A stretch of 64,000 nt of DNA from Gluconobacter cadivus (GTDB lineage: Bacteria > Pseudomonadota > Alphaproteobacteria > Acetobacterales > Acetobacteraceae), in NCBI RefSeq assembly GCF_015244745.1, contig NZ_JABCQI010000007.1:1-64000 (forward strand), given 5' to 3'. Below the pieces are notes generated by a model. The model saw only the letters and a program-made list of their open reading frames with translations, ran no database searches and was not told the DNA's origin. Position 1 is the stretch's first letter. Every line of letters begins with the position of its first letter. This document shows positions 42,001-51,120 of the stretch, one piece after another. A program made the position numbers and the translations under genes.

Positions 42001-42109
42001 ACACTGCATCTTAGGACAGGACAGTCAGACCGTTTCGTGCTCTGAATGATGCTTCTTTTCGCAGGGTCCCGATGAATCCGGGGCCGGAAAATCGTATTCA
42101 GAGCCGCCC

Positions 42110-43729
42110 ATGATCCAGCCTGCCCGACAGTCCCTCATGCGCGCCATCTCGGCAGCGCTCCTTCTTTCCACGACATGCGCCACACACGCCGCAACGCTGC
42201 CCGCAGGACTGCCCGAGGGCCTGACCGAGCAGGTTATTACCACAACGGTGGAACATGCCCGCTCGGCCTTTGACGTGCCGGGAATTGCGGTGGCCGTGGT
42301 GCAGGACGGCGAGATCGTGTTCAGCCGCGGCTACGGACGACGCACACAGGACAGCGCGAGCGCGCCCGTCGACGCCCGCACGATGTTCGCCATCGGCTCC
42401 AACACCAAGGAATTCACCGCAACGGCACTGGCGCAACTGGTGGATCAGGGCAAACTGGGATGGAACGACCGTATCATCGATCACATGCCGGAATTCCGCG
42501 TCGCCGATCCGTCCATCACGCGGGACTTCCGCGTCTCGGATCTGCTGACACATCACAGCGGCATGGGACAGGGCGCAGGAGACCTGATGCTGTTTTCGCA
42601 CAGCACCTTCACGCGCCCGGAGATTCTGGCGGCTCTGCCGTTCATGCCCTTTACGGCCCCCTTCCGCAGCGATTACGCCTATAACAATCTTCTGTATGTC
42701 GTGGCGGGCGCTCTGGTGGAGCGCATGACGGGCCAAAGATGGGAAGAGGTCGTCCAGAAACACCTGATCGACGCCGCAGGCCTTCCCGCCTGTCAGAGCA
42801 CGCCACCGGTCAAAGGCCAGACAGACGTGGCGATCGGCGAAGGCGAGAGCACCGTCCTGCCAGACCGCAGCGCCCTGCGCCTGCCAGCCGTCGCACCCGC
42901 AGGCGGCATCTGGTGCAGCGCCGATGGCGTAGCACGCTGGGCCCAGACCTATCTCAATGGCGGCCGCGCCCCGAACGGCCGACAAATCTTCAGTCAGGCC
43001 AGCCGCGACGCGCTCTGGGCACCACACGGAATTCTGCCCCTGCCTGACACAGCCGAGGCCACAAAGACCCATTTCCGCGCCTATGGTTATGGCTGGTTCA
43101 TGGAAGATTTCTTTGGCCTCAAGCGTGTCTGGCACACGGGAACCATCAGCGGAATGGTCAGCTATGTGACGTTCCTGCCAGAGCGGAAATCAGCCATTAT
43201 CGTTCTGACCAACCATTACAGTCACGCGGCTCCTTTCGCCATCGCGACGGAACTCAGCGCCTATGTCGCGAACGGCAAAAGTGCGGACTGGGTTGCGTAT
43301 TTCCAGAACGAGCAGAATGCCAAAGAGGCGGCAAACAGGAAAAAAGCTGCCGAAACCGGCCCTGGCTCGCCCGCCCGACCTTTCATCACGCTCCCGGATG
43401 AGGCGCAAAAGGACTATATCGGAACCTATCGCGATGACTGGCGCGGCCCGATTTCGGTCAGTCGCCGGGGAAAGGATCTGCGGATATCTTTCAGCCATGC
43501 CGACGGCCTGACCGGGACCCTCTCCGCCCTGCCGCATGATCTGTTCGTTGTTCGCTGGGATGACCGCGGGCAGGACGCTGATGACGATTCCTATGTCCAG
43601 TTCGAGCGCGACATGTCCGGTCAAGTGAGCGGCCTGAAAATGCAGGTTATCGGTTCGGATTTCAGCTTCGATGCACAGGATCTGCATCCGAAGAAAATCA
43701 GTTCTTCTCCAGAGGCACTGACTCCCTGA
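42110..43729 (+). CDS. Secreted class C beta-lactamase-fold serine hydrolase
   Basis: 539 residues with a Sec signal (about 1-28). The nucleophile motif is S97-N-T-K100 in F-A-I-G-S-N-T-K, and the second motif is Y-x-N in D-Y-A-Y-N near 188. A C-terminal lipocalin-like domain (DUF3471 type, about 420-530) follows. This architecture is shared by D-aminopeptidases, D-amino acid amidases and DD-peptidases such as DAP and AmpH-like enzymes rather than true beta-lactamases. Given its neighbours it most likely trims peptides containing D-amino acids in the periplasm. It has its own operator copy upstream. Confidence 0.85.
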   Translation: MIQPARQSLMRAISAALLLSTTCATHAATLPAGLPEGLTEQVITTTVEHARSAFDVPGIAVAVVQDGEIVFSRGYGRRTQDSASAPVDARTMFAIGSNTKEFTATALAQLVDQGKLGWNDRIIDHMPEFRVADPSITRDFRVSDLLTHHSGMGQGAGDLMLFSHSTFTRPEILAALPFMPFTAPFRSDYAYNNLLYVVAGALVERMTGQRWEEVVQKHLIDAAGLPACQSTPPVKGQTDVAIGEGESTVLPDRSALRLPAVAPAGGIWCSADGVARWAQTYLNGGRAPNGRQIFSQASRDALWAPHGILPLPDTAEATKTHFRAYGYGWFMEDFFGLKRVWHTGTISGMVSYVTFLPERKSAIIVLTNHYSHAAPFAIATELSAYVANGKSADWVAYFQNEQNAKEAANRKKAAETGPGSPARPFITLPDEAQKDYIGTYRDDWRGPISVSRRGKDLRISFSHADGLTGTLSALPHDLFVVRWDDRGQDADDDSYVQFERDMSGQVSGLKMQVIGSDFSFDAQDLHPKKISSSPEALTP

Positions 43730-43757
43730 TTTATTGTTTTCATTACAAAACAACACC

Positions 43758-43772
43758 TTAACCGCAGGTTAT
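43758..43772. promoter_or_regulatory. Operator copy 3 upstream of the dadA operon
   Basis: TTAACCGCAGGTTAT repeats the 15-bp motif with one mismatch in the arms and keeps T-N11-A. It is 121 bases before the dadA start, a spacing like that of the other copies. Confidence 0.7.
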
Positions 43773-43892
43773 GGGAAGATGGCCTCTTTGCATTGGCCCG
43801 AGCGGTTTGGGAAATGTAGGTTTTGATCATGATAATGGCGCAGGGGATTATAATATCTCCCTGCGCCCGGCCTCTGGACGTTCGGGACTTTT

Positions 43893-45113
43893 ATGGCTGG
43901 CAAACGGACCATCACCATCATCGGCGGAGGCGTGATCGGCCTGACAGCCGCCTACGCCCTCGTCCGGGAAGGGCATGACGTCACCCTGATCGAACGTCGC
44001 GAAGACGTTGGGCAGGAAGCCAGCTTCGCGAATGGCGGCCAACTCAGCTACCGCTATGTCAGCCCGCTGGCCGATGCCGGGATCGCGCGGGACGCCCTGG
44101 GCTGGCTGTTTCGCCCCAATTCCCCGATCTCCCTTCGCCTGAAGGCCGATCCGTCCCAGTGGCGCTGGCTGCTCGCGTTCCTGCTCGCCTGTAACCGGCA
44201 GACAAACCGCCGCAATGCTGGCGTCCTGCTCGATCTGGCACTCAGTGGGCAGGCGGAACTTCAGACCTATCGCGAGGAAGGCTTACGGGACTTCCTGTGG
44301 CGGCGTCCGGGAAAGCTCGTCCTGTACCGCAACGCCACCACTTTCCACAAAGCCGCGAAATCCGTCAGCGACCCGCAGCGCCAACATGCGATCTCCCCGT
44401 CCGAATGCGCGGAGATCGAACCCGCCTTCGCAGGTCTGCGTGACAAGATCGCGGGCGGTATTTTCTCGCCCGAAGACGAAGTCGCAGACTGCTTCCTGTT
44501 CTGCGAAGCCCTGCGCGATGCCCTCGCATCGGCACCGAATTTTCGGCTCATCCATGGCAACGCCACCCTCACGGCTGGTCTCAGAAACCGTTGTAACGTC
44601 CTGCTTGATGGCAAGCCGTTCGAGACCGATCTCGTCGTTCTCGCAGCCGGGATCGCCTCCCGCAAACTGGCCCGCCCCTTAGGGGTCGATCTGCCTCTTT
44701 ACGGCCTGAAAGGCTATAGTCTGACCACAGGCCCACGTCCCGGCCTCGTTCCTTTGGTTAGCGTAACGGATTATGATAACCGCGTGGTCTATGCCGGGCT
44801 GGGCGACCGCCTGCGGGTTGCCGCGATGGTCGATATCGGCGCGCAGGACACCCGCCTAAACCCCAAACGCCTCGGCGAACTCCGCGCGCTCGTGAACGAA
44901 ACGCTTCCGGGCGCGCTGAGTGAGGGCGACGATACGCCCTGGGCAGGGCTGCGCCCCGCTACCCCCACGGGCGTCCCGATCATCGACCGCACCCGGTATG
45001 ACAATCTTCTGCTCAATGTCGGGCAGGGCGCCCTTGGCTTCACGCTTTCGGTCGGCTCGGCCCTGAGACTGAAAGAGATCGTGGCCGGGTGCGATTCCCG
45101 CGCCATCAGTTGA
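43893..45113 (+). CDS. dadA: D-amino acid dehydrogenase (DadA family)
   Basis: 406 residues of the DAO-superfamily FAD enzymes. The dinucleotide fold is I-I-G-G-G-V-I-G-L near residue 8, and E-A-S-F-A-N-G-G-Q-L-S near 42 is the DadA hallmark. The C-terminal R-P-x-T-P-T-G-V-P-I-I and L-N-V-G-Q-G-x-L-G-F-T-L-S blocks are intact. DadA deaminates D-amino acids to 2-oxo acids and passes electrons to the respiratory chain at the inner membrane. It heads a four-gene operon of peptide-cleaving enzymes, so it would use the D-amino acids they release. Confidence 0.87.
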   Translation: MAGKRTITIIGGGVIGLTAAYALVREGHDVTLIERREDVGQEASFANGGQLSYRYVSPLADAGIARDALGWLFRPNSPISLRLKADPSQWRWLLAFLLACNRQTNRRNAGVLLDLALSGQAELQTYREEGLRDFLWRRPGKLVLYRNATTFHKAAKSVSDPQRQHAISPSECAEIEPAFAGLRDKIAGGIFSPEDEVADCFLFCEALRDALASAPNFRLIHGNATLTAGLRNRCNVLLDGKPFETDLVVLAAGIASRKLARPLGVDLPLYGLKGYSLTTGPRPGLVPLVSVTDYDNRVVYAGLGDRLRVAAMVDIGAQDTRLNPKRLGELRALVNETLPGALSEGDDTPWAGLRPATPTGVPIIDRTRYDNLLLNVGQGALGFTLSVGSALRLKEIVAGCDSRAIS

Positions 45114-45130
45114 AAAAGGAACAGGCTTTT

Positions 45131-47518
45131 ATGCAGGCCACCCGCCGCACGGTTCTTCTTGGCGGCGTCGCTGCCACCCTGTCCACACCGGGATTCAGGG
45201 CCCGCGCCGCAGCCCCCCTTCAGGGTCTAAAAGGCCTCGGCCAGCCGGTCGAAATTCTGGAAGACCACTGGGGCGTCCCCCATGTCCGCGCGCAAAGCAT
45301 CCCTGACGCTTTTTTCGCAGACGGCTATCTGATCGCCCGCGACAGGCTGTGGGAGCTGGATTTCGGCCATCGCCAGTCTCTGGGGCGGCTGGCGGAAGTG
45401 TTCGGCCCGGCCTTCGTCCCCTCCGACACGGCCAACCGGCTGGTGCTGTTTCGCGGTGATGCCGAGCGCGAACTCGCGGCCTTTCCTCAACTGACCCAGG
45501 ACTGCGCCCGCGCCTATGTCGCCGGGATCAATGCGCGCATCGCGGAAGTCACCGCAACACCCGCTCTCCTGCCCCCGGAATTCGGCATTTTCGCCGCCAC
45601 ACCTCTGCACTGGGATGTGCTGGACCTGATCCGTATCCGCGCCGAAGTTACCGGCAACACCCGCACCGAAATCCGCCGCGCCCGACTGGCCGCACGCGGT
45701 GCGCTGGCCTACGACGCCCTCATCACGCCGCTGGAACCTGTCCATGACCTGCGGGTGCCGGACGGTCTGGACACCGCCGCCATCAGCGAAGCCGACCTCG
45801 GGCTGTTCGGCGTGCTTCAGGCCCCCCTGCCCCGCCACGACATCCGCGCCGCAGCCGATGACGGCACGCGGCGGAGGAATGAAGGCAGCAATGCCTGGGT
45901 CATCGCCCCCTCTCGCACCGCAACCGGCCGTCCCATTCTGGCCAACGACCCGCATCTGTCCTTCGGCGTGCCCGGTCCGCGTCACGTCGTTCATCTGACG
46001 GCACCCGGGCTGGATGTAATCGGCGGCGGCGGGCCGGGTATGCCCGGCGTGATGCAGGGCCATAACGCGACCATCGCTTTCGGGCGGACAAATTTCCATA
46101 TCGATCAGGAAGACCTGTTCATCCTGCGCACCAACCCCGCCGATCCGCTGCTTTATGCCCATCAGGGCGGCTGGAAACGCATGGAGCAGGTCGAAACGCG
46201 GATCGCAGTCCGTGGCGAGGCCGAGCGCGTGGTGAGCCTGTTCTATTCCGTGCACGGGCCGGTCGTCTCGCGCGATCCGGCACGCAACCGCGCCACTTCA
46301 GTCTCCGCCACCTGGCTCGCCCCCGGCGCGAACGGGCTTCTGGCCAATATCGGGATCAATCTGGCCCATGACTGGCCCAGCTTCCGCCAAGCCCTGCGCG
46401 TCCATACCAGCCCGACCAATTTCACCTATGCCGACACCAGCGGCAATATCGGCTGGCAGGCCGCAGGCGGTCTGCCGCGTCGCGCGCCGGGACATGACGG
46501 GCTGATGCCCGCACCGGGAGACGGGCGATACGACTGGCAGGGTCTTCAGCCGCTCGAAGCCCTGCCCAGCAGCTTTAATCCGGCGCGCGGCTGGTTCGGA
46601 ACGTCCAATGAGATGAACCTACCCCCCGACTATCCGGTCGAGGAACGGCGCGTCAGTTTCGAATGGCGTGACGGCTTCCGCCACGAACGCGTGGCTCAGG
46701 TGCTGGATGCAACTCCGCGTGCGACCCTTGCCGACAGCGTAGCCCTGCAACACGACACGTTCTCTGTGCTGGCGCTGCAAATGGTCCGGCTTCTGCCCGA
46801 TGTCCCGCCCGACCTTGCCGCAGAGGCCGCAGTGCTCAAAGCATGGAACGGCCGTGTGGATGCGTCGAGTGCAGCCGCCGCGCTGTATGAAGTCTGGTGG
46901 ACCCGGCTCGAACGCGCCCTGCACGCGCTCATCATTCCGGCCGCCCTGCACGACCTGCTGCCGGGGCCGGTGAACGCCACGGTTCAACTCTCCCTGTTCC
47001 AGTCCCCCGACGCCCGCTTTGGCGCAGATCCGGCGAGCGCGCGGAACAGGATGCTCGTCGAACAGTTCCGGGAAGCCGTTCAGGAGTTGCGGAAGCGCCT
47101 CGGCCCACTTCCCGCCGCATGGCGTTGGGGCGCGCTCCATACCATTACGCTGCGCCACCCGCTCGCGTCCGTCCCGGCCATCGCTGCGGCTTTCCCCACA
47201 ATCGGCGGTCCCTCAGCGCAGAGCGGCGGAGATCCCTATACCGTCATGGCCCGCTGGTACAGTCCGCAGACCGGCGGGGCCGACGCCTATGCCACGACCG
47301 GAGGCGCCAGCTATCTGATGGTGTGTGACGTCGGCCACTGGGACCGCTCGCTCTATCTCAACTTCCCCGGACAGTCCGCCGATCCGAGATCGCCGCATTA
47401 CGCCGATTTCCTGCCTGTCTGGCTGCGTGGCGCCATGCAGCCGCTGTCTTTCAGCACCCACAGCGTCGATGCCGCCACTGTCCGACGTATGACACTTCGA
47501 CCGGAGGATCGGCCATGA
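45131..47518 (+). CDS. Penicillin acylase family N-terminal nucleophile amidase
   Basis: 795 residues from the ATG preceded by AAGGA. The export signal has an R-R-T-V-L-L-G-G start and may use Tat. The autocatalytic cleavage site and new N-terminal nucleophile are in N-E-G-S-N-A-W near residue 264 (Ser of G-S-N-A-W), and the oxyanion region N-D-P-H-L follows 25 residues later. Alpha and beta chains are of normal length. Family members cleave penicillins, acyl-homoserine lactones and N-acyl amino acids or peptides. Here a role on N-acylated peptides or muropeptides fits, but lactone cleavage cannot be excluded. Confidence 0.85.
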   Translation: MQATRRTVLLGGVAATLSTPGFRARAAAPLQGLKGLGQPVEILEDHWGVPHVRAQSIPDAFFADGYLIARDRLWELDFGHRQSLGRLAEVFGPAFVPSDTANRLVLFRGDAERELAAFPQLTQDCARAYVAGINARIAEVTATPALLPPEFGIFAATPLHWDVLDLIRIRAEVTGNTRTEIRRARLAARGALAYDALITPLEPVHDLRVPDGLDTAAISEADLGLFGVLQAPLPRHDIRAAADDGTRRRNEGSNAWVIAPSRTATGRPILANDPHLSFGVPGPRHVVHLTAPGLDVIGGGGPGMPGVMQGHNATIAFGRTNFHIDQEDLFILRTNPADPLLYAHQGGWKRMEQVETRIAVRGEAERVVSLFYSVHGPVVSRDPARNRATSVSATWLAPGANGLLANIGINLAHDWPSFRQALRVHTSPTNFTYADTSGNIGWQAAGGLPRRAPGHDGLMPAPGDGRYDWQGLQPLEALPSSFNPARGWFGTSNEMNLPPDYPVEERRVSFEWRDGFRHERVAQVLDATPRATLADSVALQHDTFSVLALQMVRLLPDVPPDLAAEAAVLKAWNGRVDASSAAAALYEVWWTRLERALHALIIPAALHDLLPGPVNATVQLSLFQSPDARFGADPASARNRMLVEQFREAVQELRKRLGPLPAAWRWGALHTITLRHPLASVPAIAAAFPTIGGPSAQSGGDPYTVMARWYSPQTGGADAYATTGGASYLMVCDVGHWDRSLYLNFPGQSADPRSPHYADFLPVWLRGAMQPLSFSTHSVDAATVRRMTLRPEDRP

Positions 47519-48807
47519 GCAACTGGCACATTCGCAACCTCACACTGATCGCCCTCGCGGCCCTGTCTTCAGCCGCACAGGCGCAGTCCCCCACCGAGAC
47601 CACCCATGCCCTGGATCATGTTCTGACGCAGGGTGAGGTCCGTCCGCTGGCCGCCATTGCCGCCGTCCGTCTGCGCCATGGTCAGGTTGCTTACAGCTAT
47701 TATGGCGGCTTTGCGCGACAGAGCCCGGACGAAACGGTGCCCGTCGGGCCACAGACGCTCTTTCGCATTGCTTCGATTTCAAAGGTCGTCACGACGATCG
47801 GGCTGATGGAACTGGTCGAGCAGGGCAAGATCAACCTCGATCACGATGCCTCCGACTATCTGGGGTTCCGGCTTCGCAATCCGGATTTCCCCCAGACACC
47901 GATTACGGTGCGGATGCTGCTCAACCACACGTCCAGCATTCGCGACGGTGACAGTTACACACTCCCTCCCGGACACCGCATCAGCGAAGTCTTCGACGCA
48001 ACCCACAAACCCGGCGATGCCAGCTATCATTTCGCCCATGGCGAGGGACACGCGCCGGGCACATGGTTCAGCTACTGCAATCTTTGCTATGGCCTTGTCG
48101 GCACGATCATGGAGCGTGTCAGCGGCGAGCGCTTTGACCGTTACCAACAGGCGCATGTGCTTGATCCGCTCGGGATTGATGGCGGCTATAACCGCGCCAC
48201 CCTCACCCATCCCGAACGTCTGGCCACACTCTACAGCCACCAGCCCACAGGATGGAATGCCGAGACAGACACCCTGCCGCTGGTGCAGGTCTGGGATACT
48301 GTCGCACTCGCCCAATACAAGCCCGGAACCAATGGCACGCTGTTTGCCCCTCAGGGCGGCCTGCGGATTTCCATGGAAGGGCTGACCCGGCTGGCCCGCT
48401 TCATGCTCGGCCACGGCACGCTGGACGGCAAAACGTTGCTTTCGGCCCACAGCATCGCCCTGATGCAGACACCGACATGGCAGTATGACGGCCAGAACGG
48501 CGACTGCCCTTACCCGATCGCCAGCTACGGTCTGAGCATGGCGCGCCTGACCGGAGCACGGGATTCTTCGGGCCGCGAAACCCGACCCTATAAAGGCTAT
48601 TCCGGCGATCTAGCCGGCCATCTCGGGGATGCCTATTCGCTGCATTCAGGCTTCTGGTACGACCCCGCAACCGGCGATGGCTTCCTGTTTGCCGCAGATG
48701 GCTTCCCCGACGCCGGGCAGGAACGTCCGGGCACCTATTCATCATTCACCCGTGTCGAGGAAAAGATTTTCACCGCCCTCGCCGGAGCCGGGAAAGACAT
48801 TCCATGA
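47515..48807 (+). CDS. Second secreted beta-lactamase-fold serine hydrolase
   Basis: 430 residues with a Sec signal (cleavage after A-A-Q-A near 23). The nucleophile motif is S87-I-S-K90 and the second motif is Y-C-N in W-F-S-Y-C-N. It lacks the C-terminal lipocalin domain of the first hydrolase in this locus. It overlaps both neighbours by 4 bp and so belongs to the dadA operon. It is probably a D-stereospecific peptidase or esterase of the class C fold. Confidence 0.83.
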   Translation: MSNWHIRNLTLIALAALSSAAQAQSPTETTHALDHVLTQGEVRPLAAIAAVRLRHGQVAYSYYGGFARQSPDETVPVGPQTLFRIASISKVVTTIGLMELVEQGKINLDHDASDYLGFRLRNPDFPQTPITVRMLLNHTSSIRDGDSYTLPPGHRISEVFDATHKPGDASYHFAHGEGHAPGTWFSYCNLCYGLVGTIMERVSGERFDRYQQAHVLDPLGIDGGYNRATLTHPERLATLYSHQPTGWNAETDTLPLVQVWDTVALAQYKPGTNGTLFAPQGGLRISMEGLTRLARFMLGHGTLDGKTLLSAHSIALMQTPTWQYDGQNGDCPYPIASYGLSMARLTGARDSSGRETRPYKGYSGDLAGHLGDAYSLHSGFWYDPATGDGFLFAADGFPDAGQERPGTYSSFTRVEEKIFTALAGAGKDIP

Positions 48808-50876
48808 CCCTTCGCCTGTCCCTGTTCGCCGCCTCGGCGTTCCTCGCCGCCACAGTCTCTGGCGCAAACGCCGCTACCACGCAGGACAAAACCCAACTGG
48901 GTGCCCTTCTGGCCATGCCCTATGCCAAAGGCCTGACCGGGGCTGCGAAATCGGCGCGTCTGGCCTGGGTCGAACGTCGGGACGGCGTCCGCAATATTCT
49001 GATCTCGGACGGAGGCGCTGCCCCCCGCAGGGTCACGGCCTATACGCAGGATGACGGGACCGATCTGTGGGGCCTCGCTCTCAGCCCGGACGGACAGACA
49101 CTGGCCTTCGTCGAAGGCGGCGATGCGGAATATCCCAACGACCACGCCCCCAATGCCGGCAACGCCGCTGTCCCGGGCAAGGAAACCGTGCGCGTCCTCC
49201 TGCCCGATGGCCGAACCGTCACCGCCGGAGAAGGACACAGCCCGGCCTTCTCACCGGATGGACGCCTGCTCGCCTTCATGCGCGGCGGCGCGCTTCTTGT
49301 TGGGCAACCGGGCCAGACGCCGCGTGTGGTCATGACCACGCCGGGCGACATCACCGCCCTGCACTGGTCCCCGGACAGTAACCGTCTCGCGCTCGAAATT
49401 GACCGGGGCTCCCACAGCCTGATCGCGCTCTGGGACGCCAGAAACAGTAGCGCTGCACCCGTGTTCCTGCCTGCCGCTTTAGGGCATGACCAGAACGCAA
49501 CCTTCTCGCCAGACGGACGCGCCATCGCCTTCGTCCGGGCCTATCACCCGCTGATGACGGCTGAACGCGGCAAGGGTCATTTCTGGTCCCTTCAAGTCTA
49601 TGACACCGCCTCCGGCGCAGAGCATACGCTTTGGACCGCACCGGAAGGCACCGGAAACCGCTTCTGGGCGCCCGAAGGCATGGACCTGACATGGAGCCGC
49701 AACGGACAACTCCTGTTCCCGTGGGAAGGCAGCGGCTGGCTGCGCCTCTGCGCCCTCAGCGTCACTGCACCGGCCTCAACACCACACTGCCTGACGCCGG
49801 ATCAAGCCGAAATCACGTCTTACCGTCTGTCAGCGGATGAAACACGCCTGCTCTACACCGCCAATATCGGCGATCCGGATCACTGGCGCGCCTGGTCCCA
49901 GCCCCTCGATAACACCCAGCCCGTAGCCCTCAGCGCACCGGGCGAACAGGTCATGGATCTCACACTGGCGGGACCGGCCATCGCCATGATGGCCACCAGC
50001 GCAGACCAGACCGCCCACCCGGTTGTGCTTAAGGGCAACGTCCGACACGTTCCCGTGACGCCCGCCTTCCCAGACGGCTTCACATTCACAACGCCCCAAA
50101 TCGTCCATTTCCGCAGCGAGGACGGCCGCGACATTCACGGACAACTGTTCCTGCCGCCCGCCGGAACACCCGGCCCGCATACGGCGCTGGTCTTCGTGCA
50201 TGGCGGCCCCCACCGCCAGATGCTCCCGGCCTTCAATCCGATGGGCTATTATTCCAATGCCTACGCCATGAACCAGTTTCTGGCATCGCGCGGGTATGTC
50301 GTGCTGGCCGTTAATTACCGCAGCGGCACTGGCTACGGCGTAGACTTCCGGACCGCCCCCGGAATCGGCCGTGCCGGTGCGAGCGAATACAAAGACGTTC
50401 GCGCAGCCGGACTGTTCCTGCGCAGCCGCTCAGATGTGGCCCCGGGCAAAATCGGCATCTGGGGCGGAAGCTGGGGTGGTTATCTGACCGCTCTGGCTCT
50501 GGCCCGCAACAGCGACCTGTTCGTAGCCGGAGCAGATTTTCACGGCGTCCATGACATGACGGAGCCAGATCATTCTGGTCTCTCCCCCGAAGAAAAACAG
50601 CGGGAAAAGGGCAGCGAATGGCGCTCCTCCCCAATCGCCGACATCGATCACTGGCACTCGCCCGTTCTGCTGATCCATGGCGATGACGACTTCAACGTCG
50701 AATTCGAACAATCCGTTCTTCTGGCCCGTATGCTCGTGGAGCGGAACATTCCGTTCGAAGATCACGTCTTCCCCGGCGAACGCCATGCTTTCCTGCGGAC
50801 ACAGGACTGGCTACAGGCCTATCTGTGGACGCTGCATTTCTTTGATACAAAGCTTCCGGCCATACAGTCTCATTGA
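48804..50876 (+). CDS. S9 family (prolyl oligopeptidase-type) secreted peptidase
   Basis: 690 residues with a Sec signal (about 1-24). An N-terminal WD40/TolB-like propeller (roughly 45-400, repeats of the S-P-D-G type) is joined to an alpha/beta-hydrolase domain. The Ser nucleophile is in G-G-S-W-G-G-Y near 551, Asp in H-G-D-D-D near 630, and His in G-E-R-H-A-F near 663. The propeller limits substrates to short peptides, as in dipeptidyl and acylaminoacyl peptidases. It is the last gene of the dadA operon. Confidence 0.88.
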   Translation: MTLRLSLFAASAFLAATVSGANAATTQDKTQLGALLAMPYAKGLTGAAKSARLAWVERRDGVRNILISDGGAAPRRVTAYTQDDGTDLWGLALSPDGQTLAFVEGGDAEYPNDHAPNAGNAAVPGKETVRVLLPDGRTVTAGEGHSPAFSPDGRLLAFMRGGALLVGQPGQTPRVVMTTPGDITALHWSPDSNRLALEIDRGSHSLIALWDARNSSAAPVFLPAALGHDQNATFSPDGRAIAFVRAYHPLMTAERGKGHFWSLQVYDTASGAEHTLWTAPEGTGNRFWAPEGMDLTWSRNGQLLFPWEGSGWLRLCALSVTAPASTPHCLTPDQAEITSYRLSADETRLLYTANIGDPDHWRAWSQPLDNTQPVALSAPGEQVMDLTLAGPAIAMMATSADQTAHPVVLKGNVRHVPVTPAFPDGFTFTTPQIVHFRSEDGRDIHGQLFLPPAGTPGPHTALVFVHGGPHRQMLPAFNPMGYYSNAYAMNQFLASRGYVVLAVNYRSGTGYGVDFRTAPGIGRAGASEYKDVRAAGLFLRSRSDVAPGKIGIWGGSWGGYLTALALARNSDLFVAGADFHGVHDMTEPDHSGLSPEEKQREKGSEWRSSPIADIDHWHSPVLLIHGDDDFNVEFEQSVLLARMLVERNIPFEDHVFPGERHAFLRTQDWLQAYLWTLHFFDTKLPAIQSH

Positions 50877-50885
50877 TCTTCTATC

Positions 50886-50925
50886 GGATCTGCCAACGGA
50901 AAAAATATCCTGAAATGGCAGATCC
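50886..50925. terminator. 10-bp stem inverted repeat after the S9 peptidase gene
   Basis: GGATCTGCCA and TGGCAGATCC pair perfectly across 20 bases, 10 bases after the stop. A smaller CCCG/CGGG hairpin follows. There is no T-run, so it may protect the mRNA 3' end or support Rho-dependent ending rather than act as an intrinsic terminator. Confidence 0.4.
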
Positions 50926-51002
50926 TCCCGGAAAACGGGCCATCATTTCCCCTGTCGCCCTCCAAATATTGCCTTCATGAAACGTCAGGGGATGGCGCGT
51001 AC

Positions 51003-51017
51003 ATAACTTCGGGTTAT
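51003..51017. promoter_or_regulatory. Operator copy 4 upstream of the TBDR
   Basis: ATAACTTCGGGTTAT keeps the outer ATAAC/GTTAT arms and the T-N11-A spacing of the locus motif but differs in the centre. It lies 104 bases before the receptor start. Confidence 0.6.
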
Positions 51018-51120
51018 ATGGCGCGCGCAGTTTCGACATCGACGCCTGCGTGACCGGCAGGCATATTAATTCGAAACCGAAACATCACCGCCCACTGGCG
51101 CTTATCGAAGGAACGAGGGT

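Noticed and set aside
42098..43135. 345-residue minus-strand frame opposite the serine hydrolase
   Set aside because: Shadow of a gene with signal peptide and S-x-x-K motif; composition rich in C, H and R typical of antisense frames.
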